Made by a program: the position numbers and the translations under genes. 64,000 nt of DNA from Eisenibacter elegans DSM 3317 (GTDB taxonomy: Bacteria; Bacteroidota; Bacteroidia; Cytophagales; Microscillaceae), in NCBI RefSeq assembly GCF_000430505.1, contig NZ_AUMD01000011.1, forward strand, positions 248,001 to 312,000, in the 5' to 3' direction. The notes below the pieces were generated by a model. That model saw nothing but the letters and a program-made list of their open reading frames with translations, did not search any database and was not told the origin of the DNA. Below are positions 53,910 to 61,892 of the stretch, one piece after another (position 1 is the stretch's first letter; every line of letters begins with the position of its first letter).

Positions 53910-53993
53910 TGCGCACGGGGAGAGTCGAACTCCCACACCAGTTAAGGCACCACCCCCTCAAGATGGCGTGTCTACCAATTTCACCACGTGCGC
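53910..53993 (-). tRNA. tRNA-Leu (anticodon GAG)
   Basis: This type II tRNA is read on the minus strand. The acceptor stem is GCGCACG / CGTGCGC with discriminator A. The D arm is around GGTGAAATTGGTAGACAC. The anticodon stem CCATC / GGTGG encloses the loop TTGAGGG with anticodon GAG (reads CUC/CUU). A long variable arm (TGCCTTAACTGGTG) and T arm GGGAG-TTCGACT-CTCCC follow. CCA is not encoded. It lies 26 bases upstream of the lipoprotein GTG. Confidence 0.95.
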
Positions 53994-54017
53994 ATTGGTA
54001 TTTCCCGAATGGGTTTG

Positions 54018-54048
54018 CAAAGGTAGGTCTATTTTTGGGTACTTCCAA
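54018..54048 (-). promoter_or_regulatory. promoter of tRNA-Leu
   Basis: On the minus strand TTG (54048-54046) is followed after 20 bases by TACCTTTG (54025-54018). The -7 box lies 24 bases upstream of the tRNA 5' end. Because only 26 bases lie between tRNA and the following lipoprotein gene, it probably serves both. Confidence 0.7.
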
Positions 54049-54083
54049 CAAAATCGAAAAATATTTTTTTAAAATCTATCCAG

Positions 54084-55535
54084 TTATGCGCTGAGACGGG
54101 CCACGAAGTCGTCATCAGCCTTGACATAGGTTGTTACTGAGAAGCCTTGGTAGCTTGTTTTGCGCAGCTTATCGAGCAGGGCGCGGATTTTTCCCTCCTT
54201 GTCGCTGCGGCTGCTTTGCATAGAGGCTTTGAGTATCTTGACCATCATCACCACGTGGATGCAGGTTTCTTTGCCCAGCTGTCGGATTTGTCGTTGGATG
54301 CTGTTGATGAGTTGCGCCAGCAAGTCGCTCTCACGCATGAGGCAATACTGAATGGACAGCAACAGCTTTACTTCGAGATATACATAAGGGTATTTTTTGA
54401 GGCTGACCGTGTCGAGCAGTTGGTTAATCCATTTGGCGGCTTGGTCATAACGCTTGACATGGTAGCAGCTCAGCGCTCTATAACACATATAGATGGTATA
54501 CTGTGCCACATCCTGAGGGTCTGGCTCAAAATCAGCGAAGATGGCCTCATTCTCTGCGTAGAGGCTGTCAGAAGTACCCATACGGTTGTGGCGTTCGAGC
54601 TTGGTCAACAAGAAGCGCGAAGGGTATGTGTAGGCGTTATAGGAGGTCAGCAGGCGTTCAGAGGTATCATTGACCTCATCAAAATATTTTTCGGCCTTAC
54701 GATAGAGGCGGTAGTGGTTGTAGTATTCTAGGCGCAGGAAGTCGAGCAACACATTGAGATGAAAATAGCTGGCATCCATGGTATATGTTCCAAAGATGCG
54801 CTCCATCTTATTGAAAATGTCTTCTATGGGCTCAATCTCATCATCGGGCATCATTTCGCCTTCGGGTTCTACAAAAAGGCGGTGGAAAATACCCACACAG
54901 CTTTGGTAAATATAAAGGCGGTGTGATTCGGGATAGGCCTTACAAATCTTGATAATTTCTTGGTTGGTCAGTGAAAGCTCTTCTCGGTCGTAGTCATTGT
55001 CCGAAAACAGGAAGTTGCCATACTTCTTAAAATACTCCGTCAACATCCCTTCCACTTTATCTACCGAAAGCATATAAGCCACATTTTTATTGTAGGCCTG
55101 CGAGTAGTTGAAACTTTCTTCGGAGTGTAAACTTAGCTTTCGTAGTGCTTTATAGACTTGTGTAAGTTCGTAAGACAAGTCGTAGTTTATCAGCTCTTTT
55201 TCTAGCTTTTTGAGCGTAGTAATCGCAATTGTGCGTTTCTTGGTGAAGATAATTTCGTTGATATTAGCAACTTTTCTGAGTAGGTCTGTTCGAGGGCTTT
55301 CAATTTGAGAAAGTAAATATTCTTCTATTTTCTGATTGAGGCGTGAGCGCAAAGTATAGTATGCGTTGGGGTTCACATCCAGCTCTTGCATAATTTTCTC
55401 ATCCGAAAACTGCTGTTGGTGCATAAATTTGAGCAAGTAAGCCGATTTCTCCGCATTGCTATCCATGAGGATTTGGTAGATTTTCTCAAAATCCTCTTGT
55501 GATAATTGCCGAATGATGTTCTTAAGCTTTGCCAT
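54084..55535 (-). CDS. conserved helical protein of unknown function
   Basis: This 483-residue protein is cytoplasmic, with no signal peptide. It starts with KLKNIIRQLSQEDFEKIYQIL and an early DEKIMQELDVNPNAYYTLRSRLNQKIEEYL segment that looks like a small DNA- or protein-binding helical region. The rest is helical with TPR-like character (YTIYMCYRALSCYHVKRYDQAAKWINQLL). I recall similar hypothetical proteins in Cytophagales, without known function. The gene is a single unit; the tRNA-Leu and exported pair follow in the same direction, but tRNA-Leu has its own promoter. Confidence 0.65.
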   Translation of the reverse strand: MAKLKNIIRQLSQEDFEKIYQILMDSNAEKSAYLLKFMHQQQFSDEKIMQELDVNPNAYYTLRSRLNQKIEEYLLSQIESPRTDLLRKVANINEIIFTKKRTIAITTLKKLEKELINYDLSYELTQVYKALRKLSLHSEESFNYSQAYNKNVAYMLSVDKVEGMLTEYFKKYGNFLFSDNDYDREELSLTNQEIIKICKAYPESHRLYIYQSCVGIFHRLFVEPEGEMMPDDEIEPIEDIFNKMERIFGTYTMDASYFHLNVLLDFLRLEYYNHYRLYRKAEKYFDEVNDTSERLLTSYNAYTYPSRFLLTKLERHNRMGTSDSLYAENEAIFADFEPDPQDVAQYTIYMCYRALSCYHVKRYDQAAKWINQLLDTVSLKKYPYVYLEVKLLLSIQYCLMRESDLLAQLINSIQRQIRQLGKETCIHVVMMVKILKASMQSSRSDKEGKIRALLDKLRKTSYQGFSVTTYVKADDDFVARLSA

Positions 55536-55803
55536 AAGATTGTAGTGGGATTAGCAGCTTTAGCAGTAAAACAAGAAAAAAAGGTAGGCGCTGTGCGTTG
55601 GATGTAAGCAATTGAATGCAAGATATAAAAAAAAGTGGCTAGTCAATATTTTCGCACAAAATATTTTTTAGTGTTCCTAGCTCAGGGCGCGATACTTTTG
55701 CAGCTTTGAGCAAAAAAGCACCAACTTCGCACCATCCTTACATGGCTTTTTATGTATTTTAATCTCTTTTGGCTGCAAACCTCTGGGGGCTTGGTTTGGT
55801 TAT

Positions 55804-55962
55804 ATGCCTATGAGAAAAAAGTCTGACCTACCTACCAAGGTCTGCCTTGTTTGTGGGCGGCCTTTTGCTTGGCGCAAGAAATGGGAGCGATGTTGGGAAG
55901 AGGTGCGCTATTGTAGCGAGCGGTGTCGCAGGCAGCGCTCAGGAGCCAAAACGCAGGGCTAG
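55804..55962 (+). CDS. DUF2256 small zinc-binding protein
   Basis: This 52-residue protein starts [20 protein letters not shown] and continues [22 protein letters not shown]. The spacing of two CxxC-like pairs (CLVC, CSERC) and the WRKKW motif are the DUF2256 signature, predicted to bind zinc. A second ATG at 55810 is also possible. The gene is too short for many gene finders. Its last 24 bases overlap the 3' end of the convergent ybeY. The cellular role is unknown. Confidence 0.85.
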   Translation: MPMRKKSDLPTKVCLVCGRPFAWRKKWERCWEEVRYCSERCRRQRSGAKTQG

Positions 55963-56385
55963 GCACTGGTCTTCTTTTTGGCGCATGGCCTGTGCTTCGG
56001 CCTCAGTTTTGTCGGGATAGCCTAGGAGATGTAGTACACCGTGGATAAGGACTCGGTGTAGCTCTTGCTCAAAGGGTACTTGCAGTTGCTGGGCGTTTTC
56101 GCGTACACGGTCTATGCTGATAAAAATATCGCCTACGATACCCTCTTCGTCCTCCGAATTATCGAAGGTGATGATATCGGTATAGGTATCGTGGTCGAGG
56201 TATTCGAGGTTTATCTTATGGAGATACTCATCAGAACAAAAGACATAGGTCAGCTCTTCGAGCTGCCCGCCTTCGGTGTCTACTACGTTGGCAATCCAAT
56301 CGGCTGTTTGGGTAGGGTTGGGGAGGGCAAAATCAATATCCTCCACAAAAAAATCAATTGGGGGTAGGGTATTTTGCTCAGACAT
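55939..56385 (-). CDS. ybeY: endoribonuclease YbeY
   Basis: This 148-residue metal-dependent endonuclease takes part in 16S rRNA 3'-end maturation and ribosome quality control. The family motif is [13 protein letters not shown] near residue 115; the first two histidines of H-x3-H-x5-H are kept, and the third is Asp, which as I recall is usual in Bacteroidota YbeY. Upstream segments [22 protein letters not shown] and [13 protein letters not shown] are typical. It overlaps the upstream RsbW-like gene by 8 bases and so is part of a three-gene unit with the DUF4175 gene. Confidence 0.92.
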   Translation of the reverse strand: MSEQNTLPPIDFFVEDIDFALPNPTQTADWIANVVDTEGGQLEELTYVFCSDEYLHKINLEYLDHDTYTDIITFDNSEDEEGIVGDIFISIDRVRENAQQLQVPFEQELHRVLIHGVLHLLGYPDKTEAEAQAMRQKEDQCLALRFGS

Positions 56386-56776
56386 AAAAAATCATTTCAA
56401 CACAAGCCCCTTCTTTGGTAAAGTTGACCTCGTCGCAGAGGTGTTTCATCAAGAAAATACCTCTTCCGCCGGGTTTGTCGATATTTTCGGGGGCGGTAGG
56501 GTCTGCTAGGTTGGTGTAGTCAAAGCCTGGCCCTTCGTCCTCTACCATAAAGCGGACTTGGTTTTGGTTGACTTGTACAGAGAGCCTGACGAGGTTGTCT
56601 TTTTGTTGGGCATTGCCGTGAATGATGGCGTTATTGACAGATTCGGTAACGGCAACCATAATATTGCCATAGATATCATCGTTGATATGGCATTGGTTTT
56701 TGATGTTATCAATAAAGCTTTCCACTATTCGGATGTTTTCCACCAAGGAGGGGATTTGTATCTGAAAAGTCTGCAT
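56378..56776 (-). CDS. RsbW-like ATP-binding anti-sigma kinase
   Basis: This 132-residue HATPase-fold protein resembles SpoIIAB/RsbW serine kinases that bind sigma factors or their antagonists. The N box is in AVTESVNNAIIHGN (Glu and Asn), the G1 box DEGPGFDY, and the G2 box GGRGIFLMKHLCDEV. The length is standard. It follows the DUF4175 gene by 6 bases and overlaps ybeY by 8 bases. No sigma factor or antagonist gene is adjacent; the STAS-like protein at 36106 and the two SpoIIE phosphatases are possible distant partners. Confidence 0.85.
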   Translation of the reverse strand: MQTFQIQIPSLVENIRIVESFIDNIKNQCHINDDIYGNIMVAVTESVNNAIIHGNAQQKDNLVRLSVQVNQNQVRFMVEDEGPGFDYTNLADPTAPENIDKPGGRGIFLMKHLCDEVNFTKEGACVEMIFYV

Positions 56777-56782
56777 AGGGGG

Positions 56783-59700
56783 CTATTGGTCTATTTTTTC
56801 GAAGTACAAGTCTATCTCTTTTTTGTAGTAGGGCGAGAGCGCCGGGGGTACGGTTTTGAGCAGTTCTACTTGCTTTTCTTTTTGTTTGAGGTATTGGTCT
56901 AAGTTGGGCGGAGTCCGCTTATTTTTGTTTTTGCTTGTTTCGGCCTTGCGTTCTTCTTCTTCGTCTTGTTCGCGCATGGCTTTTTCTGATTCTAGCAATC
57001 GGGTTTCGATATTTTTCTGCCGCATCAGTGTTTCGTCAGAGAGGCGTTTGTTTACCAAGTCTTTCTCGGTCTCTTCCATCAGTTTTTGGAGTTGTTCAAG
57101 TTCTTTTCCTCCTTCGTTTTTGCCCATTTTTTTGGCGGCTTCTTGAAGCGCACGACGTAGGCGCTCCTGTTCGGCTGCTAATTTAGCAAGTTCCTCTGAA
57201 AGTTCTCTACCTGATTTTCCACTTTCTTTCAATTGTTGGATTTGTTGGTTGAGCTGTTGTTGTAATTGGCTTATATTGGGCTTGCCGCTTTTTTGCTGTT
57301 TGTTGGGTTTGCCTCCGGCATTTTGTTGCATTTGTTGGGCTTGGCTTTGCATCTGCTGGAGGATATCGTTGAGTAGTAGGGCCAGGTTATTGAGCGAGGT
57401 CATGGCAAATTGTTGTTTGCCCACGGCCATGCCTACATTGCGTTCGCGCAAGAAGTAAAGGCTTTCGTTGAGATGATTTTTGAGCGCTTCTACTTCTTTG
57501 GTTACAAAAGACTCTATCTGGAAGACACGCTTGGCCAGCGATTGGAGGCTGTCTTCAACCATTTTGACATCATCCTTCATCTTGAGTTGGCGCTGGGTGA
57601 GGTCTTTGAAGCGTGGGTCAGACATACTCACAAGCCTAAAGTCTTGCATCAGCGACTCTTGGTCAAAAGAGAGTTTGACGATATTTTCGAGCAGTGCGCG
57701 GAGGTCGTCCATATTTTCTTGCATTTGCTCTTGTTGCATGTCGGCCTGCATTTGCTCCATTTCCTCGGCCATTTCCTGCATTTTTTGGCCTGCGTTTTTT
57801 TGCGATTCTCCTGCTTTTTTCTGTTGGTTTTTTTGTAGTTGGTCTAAGCTCTTTTGTTGTTCTTGTTTGATTTGCTCCTCTTGCTCTGAGAAGTCCTTGA
57901 GGTCATTGGGGTCTTCGAGGCTGTTGTTGAGCTCTTCGAGCTTGTTGAGTTCTTCTTGTATCTGTTCAAAGCGTTCGTTGAGCGCCTCTTGTTCTTTTTC
58001 TAGTGTTTGTGGGTCAGCTTGTTTTTGTTCGGTTTTTTCGGACAAGGCTTTTTGTTCCTCAGCAAGTTGCTTGAGGTCTTTGGTAGTTTGTTCGAGTTTT
58101 TGTTCTACTTGCAATTGTTTGAAAAGCTCTAGGGCGCGTTCGAGCTCTTTTTCGAGGCTTTGTTCGCTGTTTTGGAGCTTGTCAAGTTGTTGGAGTATGG
58201 CATCATTCTGCCGGTTTTGTTCTAGCAGCTTTTGCAGCTCTTCGTAGAGTTTGCGTGTTTCCTCATCCATTAGCTCATCCATTAGCTTGTTGAGCTGTTC
58301 CATTTTCTCGCGTAGTTCGTCGCTTTGTTCGGAGAAACGCTCTTGTTTTTGGTTGGTGAGTTGGTTTTTTTCTTGTATTTGGCGCAGCTCCTCCATCAGC
58401 TCTTCGCGTTGTTTGAGCAGGTCTTCGAGCATTTTTTTATCCTGAAAATCCAACGACTGTTTTTGCAGTAGTTTTTGCTGGAGTTTGTTGATGTCTTGCT
58501 GTACCTTACGAGTTTTCTCGATGGTTTTTTGAATTTGGGAGCTAGTTTGAGAGGCCGCAGTATTGATTTCTTCGCGCAGGGCTTGCTCATCGGGTAGCTG
58601 GAACACTGCCACGCCTGTACGGGCGCTCTTGGCTCCGTTTACGCCGTCGTTGTCCCATACTTGCGCATAGTACTCTATCTTATCGCCGGGAGCCAGCTGT
58701 AGCGGCATCAGGTCTATCTGATAATAATAGTTTTGGATGGTTTGGTTGGGGCTGACAGGCAGCTTGACGGTTTGGTAAGCGCCTGCTCGGCCCTTACGTA
58801 CGATGCGGAAGCCTATTTGCAAAGCACTCAGCCCATAGTCATCAGAGGCACTCCCTCCGATGCTGAGGTACTGGAAAATAGCTTTATCCTCAAAGGACTG
58901 CATATTGATTTTGGGGTGTTGGTCGGGGATGACCGTAATCTGATAGCTGATTTCTTCCTTGTTGCTGCTATGTTGATTTTGAAGCTTGATTTGGTAGCTT
59001 TCGGCTATTTTGGCGGTTTTTTGATATACAAAGCTTCGGTTGCTTACTTTCTGTATCTTTTCGGGTTGGGCTTGGCCAAATTGCAGGCTAAGGCTTTCGG
59101 CCTCGGCGGTTTTAAACTCCCACTTGATTTGGGTGCCTTCGGGTACTACCAAGTTGCCGATATTACTCCACTCCTCAGCTGGCTTGCCTAGGTAGGCAGG
59201 GTAGTTGAGCGATGCTTTGAACGACAGCAGTGTGGGGCGCAAGCGCAAGGCGATATCGTATTGATCGGAGTTGAAGCCCTCTGCCGTAAAATAAAAAGCC
59301 GTATTTTTTTGGAGCTTGCTAAAGGTGTAGCGGTATTGCCCGCCTCCTTCGGCCTGCATTTTGTAGCGGTTGCCGCTGCTCATCAGGTATACTTCGGGCG
59401 GGAGGGCATAGCCTTCAAGCTTGAGCGAAACGGTGAAGTCTTCGTTTTTGTAGGCTTCTAGTTTTTTGTTTTGTAAGACAAACTGGAAAGGAGCCGGTGT
59501 AGCAAATTCCCGCTCATATTGGATAATGCGGCGAGCACTCTCCGTAAAAAACTCCCGCTGGATGACCCATATTCCCAAAAACAACAACAGCAAGGGCAAC
59601 AGATAGCGCAGGTATTTGCGGTTTTCGTTGTAGTCTACTGCCTCTGTGAAACGAATGGGCGAAAGCTCCACTGTCCGTTGTTGGAGGCTGGCCTGTAGCA

Positions 59701-60064
59701 ACATATTAGAGGGTAGTTGTGCGGCGCCTTTGTGTAGCTGTAGGGTATTGAGCAGCTTGTCGCGCACAGTAGGGAAGTGGCGGCCAATCCGTTGGGCGGC
59801 TTCTTCGTCCGAAATAGGCTGGCGTAGTTTCAGCAGATAGCTCAATGGGGTAAAGACATACCAGCTGACCGCTCCCACAAGCAAGGCCAAAAAACTATAG
59901 AAAAATACGGCACGAACCGTAGAGTCGAAACGGCCAAAATATTCTAAGGTACTAAAAAACAGCACGGCGGCCAATACAATGCCTCCTGCAATGAGTGTAC
60001 CTTTCAACAAGGCATTGGTATAAAGCTTTTGTTTGTACTTCTGAATTTCTCCGAACAGCTGCAT
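56783..60064 (-). CDS. DUF4175 membrane protein with long coiled coil
   Basis: This 1093-residue protein begins with two membrane helices (about 19-43 and 52-74), then a third near 152-172 preceding a large extracytoplasmic beta-rich region (about 190-500). The last half is an exceptionally long Gln/Glu/Lys-rich coiled coil (KIQKTIEKTRKVQQDINKLQQK and similar, about 500-1085). This architecture fits the Bacteroidota DUF4175 family. Coding bias here gives long open shadow frames on the other strand, which are not genes. It is the first gene of a unit with the RsbW-like kinase and ybeY. The function is unknown; a scaffold or envelope-sensing role is inference. Confidence 0.85.
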   Translation of the reverse strand: MQLFGEIQKYKQKLYTNALLKGTLIAGGIVLAAVLFFSTLEYFGRFDSTVRAVFFYSFLALLVGAVSWYVFTPLSYLLKLRQPISDEEAAQRIGRHFPTVRDKLLNTLQLHKGAAQLPSNMLLQASLQQRTVELSPIRFTEAVDYNENRKYLRYLLPLLLLFLGIWVIQREFFTESARRIIQYEREFATPAPFQFVLQNKKLEAYKNEDFTVSLKLEGYALPPEVYLMSSGNRYKMQAEGGGQYRYTFSKLQKNTAFYFTAEGFNSDQYDIALRLRPTLLSFKASLNYPAYLGKPAEEWSNIGNLVVPEGTQIKWEFKTAEAESLSLQFGQAQPEKIQKVSNRSFVYQKTAKIAESYQIKLQNQHSSNKEEISYQITVIPDQHPKINMQSFEDKAIFQYLSIGGSASDDYGLSALQIGFRIVRKGRAGAYQTVKLPVSPNQTIQNYYYQIDLMPLQLAPGDKIEYYAQVWDNDGVNGAKSARTGVAVFQLPDEQALREEINTAASQTSSQIQKTIEKTRKVQQDINKLQQKLLQKQSLDFQDKKMLEDLLKQREELMEELRQIQEKNQLTNQKQERFSEQSDELREKMEQLNKLMDELMDEETRKLYEELQKLLEQNRQNDAILQQLDKLQNSEQSLEKELERALELFKQLQVEQKLEQTTKDLKQLAEEQKALSEKTEQKQADPQTLEKEQEALNERFEQIQEELNKLEELNNSLEDPNDLKDFSEQEEQIKQEQQKSLDQLQKNQQKKAGESQKNAGQKMQEMAEEMEQMQADMQQEQMQENMDDLRALLENIVKLSFDQESLMQDFRLVSMSDPRFKDLTQRQLKMKDDVKMVEDSLQSLAKRVFQIESFVTKEVEALKNHLNESLYFLRERNVGMAVGKQQFAMTSLNNLALLLNDILQQMQSQAQQMQQNAGGKPNKQQKSGKPNISQLQQQLNQQIQQLKESGKSGRELSEELAKLAAEQERLRRALQEAAKKMGKNEGGKELEQLQKLMEETEKDLVNKRLSDETLMRQKNIETRLLESEKAMREQDEEEERKAETSKNKNKRTPPNLDQYLKQKEKQVELLKTVPPALSPYYKKEIDLYFEKIDQ

Positions 60065-60292
60065 ATCCGTCTTAGGGTTTTAGAGGTAGGCGGTCAAAGG
60101 CTAGACCTTTCCAAAGATACGATTTTCTTTTCAATTTTTATGCACGTGTACGGCCTTCTGACAAGTTGGCTTTTTTGTTGGCTTGATTTTGCCTGCCAAC
60201 AAATGCCGGATACGTTAGGCTCTTTGGAGGGTAAACGACAATGAGAGGCGAAAAATTTCGTCTACAGGTCGGTATCTGGCTTGTAGCCTAGC

Positions 60293-60328
60293 ACAAAAAA
60301 AGCCGGTGTACTTTAGAGCAACACCGGC
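60293..60328 (-). terminator. intrinsic terminator of thioredoxin-like gene
   Basis: On the minus strand GCCGGTGT pairs with ACACCGGC around an 11-base loop and is followed by seven T's. It begins about 20 bases after the stop. Confidence 0.85.
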
Positions 60329-60349
60329 GATTTTGTGTAGTGGAGTTGG

Positions 60350-61180
60350 TTAAAACTCTTGGTTGATGCGTTCTTTGAACTCTTCTAGGTTGAAGCCGTC
60401 GGGCAAAAACTCAGTGAAGAGCTTCAGGTCGTCTATTACGCTCAGGGTTTTGGCTTTGTCGCCGTTCTCATAGGCGTGGGTGAAAACGCTTTCAAGATAC
60501 ATCATCGTTTCTTCGCCAAAAGCTGTTTTGAATGCGCTGGCGTTTTGGATGAAGTACTTGTATTGAGCGCTGTCCGAATCTTTGATATAGCTTTTCATCA
60601 GGCTGAAGTTGGTAGGCTCAAGCAGGGCTTTGTTGTCGAGCTTGGCAAAATGAGCCATCACATCCGCACTGTAGGCTTCATCGCCATCCATCAAGACCCA
60701 ATATTGTAGTTTTTCTTCGGCGCTAAGGGTGCCTGCTTTGTATTTTTTGCTCAATTCGGGCATTTCGAGGGCTTTTTTGCCTACTTCTATAAATGAAGCC
60801 GCAGGCATAGAACCGAGTTGCTTGTAAACCAATGTGCCATCTCCATCAACAAAGAGGTAGGTAGGCATCGCTTGCCCGCCATATTTTGCGAAAATTTCTC
60901 CACCACGGTCTTCGTCTACATCAATTTTGTAAGACACAAAGTTGGCATTGAAAAACTCTCCCACAGCTTTGTCAGGAAACACTTCTTTGTCCATCATTTT
61001 GCAGGGGCCACACCACTCGGCGTAGGCATCTACAAACAAGAGTTTGTTTTGTTTTTTGGCTTCTGCCAAGGCTTGTTCCCAAGTACCTTTGAAGAACGTA
61101 ATGCCGTTTGCGTAGCTGTGAGCAAAGCTTAGCAGGATGGCTAAGCTCGCTAAGAAGGTTGTTTTTAATAAATGTTTCAT
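60350..61180 (-). CDS. exported thioredoxin-fold protein
   Basis: This 276-residue protein has a signal peptide (ending HSYANG) and a thioredoxin domain with the active site AEWCGPCKMMDKEVF near residue 50, followed by FVSYKIDVDEDRGGEIFAKYGGQAMPTYLFV with the cis-Pro. The C-terminal 140 residues are helical and not part of the thioredoxin fold. It is likely a periplasmic disulfide reductase or isomerase acting in envelope redox. An ATG 12 bases upstream (61192) is also possible. It stands alone with its own terminator. Confidence 0.85.
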   Translation of the reverse strand: MKHLLKTTFLASLAILLSFAHSYANGITFFKGTWEQALAEAKKQNKLLFVDAYAEWCGPCKMMDKEVFPDKAVGEFFNANFVSYKIDVDEDRGGEIFAKYGGQAMPTYLFVDGDGTLVYKQLGSMPAASFIEVGKKALEMPELSKKYKAGTLSAEEKLQYWVLMDGDEAYSADVMAHFAKLDNKALLEPTNFSLMKSYIKDSDSAQYKYFIQNASAFKTAFGEETMMYLESVFTHAYENGDKAKTLSVIDDLKLFTEFLPDGFNLEEFKERINQEF

Positions 61181-61227
61181 AAAGTTGCTCATTTGAGAAT
61201 GGGTATGTAATACAAGTTACGACTTTT

Positions 61228-61258
61228 TTGCAAAAACCTAAAATAATGCGTGTCTTTG
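61228..61258 (+). promoter_or_regulatory. possible promoter of thioesterase gene
   Basis: TTG (61228-61230) is followed after 20 bases by TGTCTTTG, one mismatch from TAnnTTTG. It lies about 90 bases before the ATG at 61348. Confidence 0.35.
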
Positions 61259-61347
61259 TAGCATCAATAGCGCTACAGATCAGGGTTACTGCCTAAACGA
61301 GTGCTCATTACACGGGAGTATAGTTTTTTTACAAAAAATTGAAACCA

Positions 61348-61755
61348 ATGTTCATACATCAAACCCAGATACGTGTACGATATGCCGAAACAGACCAGAT
61401 GGGCTATGTGTATTATGGCAACTATGCTAGCTACTACGAAGTAGCCCGTACGGAGGCGCTGCGGGTGCTGGGGTTCCCATATGTCGAGTTAGAAGCAGCG
61501 GGGGTGATGTTGCCCGTCCGTGAAATGCACATCCGATACCTACAAGCCGCACGATACGATGATTTGTTGAGCCTAGAGGTCAAGGTGGCGCAGATGCCCA
61601 GTGCCAAAATTGATTTTGAATACCGCTGCTATAACCAAGACGGAGTGCTGCTCAATACCGGAAGCACAACACTCGTTTTTGTAGACCAAAAAACGGGCAA
61701 GGTGATGCGATGTCCTACAGATATTGCCAAGGCTTTTGCGGCATATTTTGGCTAA
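61348..61755 (+). CDS. acyl-CoA thioesterase, YbgC/4HBT type
   Basis: This 135-residue hotdog-fold thioesterase hydrolyses an acyl-CoA. The signature is RYAETDQMGYVYYGNYASYYEVARTEAL, with Asp of AETDQMG as catalytic residue and the long helix after it. The hotdog core continues with REMHIRYLQAARYDDLL. The ATG at 61348 is chosen over a TTG nine bases upstream. No Tol-Pal genes are next to it, although YbgC relatives often sit in that cluster. A partial repeat lies between its stop and the permease gene. Confidence 0.88.
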   Translation: MFIHQTQIRVRYAETDQMGYVYYGNYASYYEVARTEALRVLGFPYVELEAAGVMLPVREMHIRYLQAARYDDLLSLEVKVAQMPSAKIDFEYRCYNQDGVLLNTGSTTLVFVDQKTGKVMRCPTDIAKAFAAYFG

Positions 61756-61802
61756 CTTATGGGCGACACATATTGATGGCATAAGGTTTCTCCAAGCCAG
61801 TG

Positions 61803-61858
61803 TATCTGAGGAGAGGAGCTGAAAATCCTTGTGCTTCAAGAAAATCAGCTCCTATACA
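61803..61858. repeat. AATCCTTG-type intergenic repeat, copy 6 (partial)
   Basis: GCTGAAAATCCTTGTGC followed by TCAAGAAAATCAGCTCC keeps the centre of the family without the complete ends. It is also a small inverted repeat on its own (GGAGCTGA / TCAGCTCC). Confidence 0.45.
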
Positions 61859-61892
61859 AACTTTAGACAAAAAGGCTTTGTACCTTTGTTCT

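Noticed and set aside
53910-53993. tRNA-Leu as an integration site for a mobile island
   Set aside because: No integrase, no repeated tRNA 3' end and no foreign gene block lie on either side.
52831-54051. A 406-residue reading of the lipoprotein gene starting at 54051
   Set aside because: The first 50 codons translate straight through the tRNA-Leu gene, and the region lacks a ribosome site. The lipobox points to a start at 53883.
55939-56385. YbeY considered inactive because the third histidine of the metal motif is Asp
   Set aside because: The first two histidines and the rest of the family sequence are intact, and as I recall this substitution is usual in Bacteroidota, so activity is expected.
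57480-58247. Long serine/cysteine-rich open frame on the + strand opposite the DUF4175 coiled coil
   Set aside because: It is the mirror of Glu/Gln/Lys codons on the coding strand. Its composition is non-protein-like and it has no start signal.
61881-61888. TACCTTTG just before the FtsX-type gene as its promoter
   Set aside because: It lies only five bases before the ATG, so a start site from it would fall inside the coding region.
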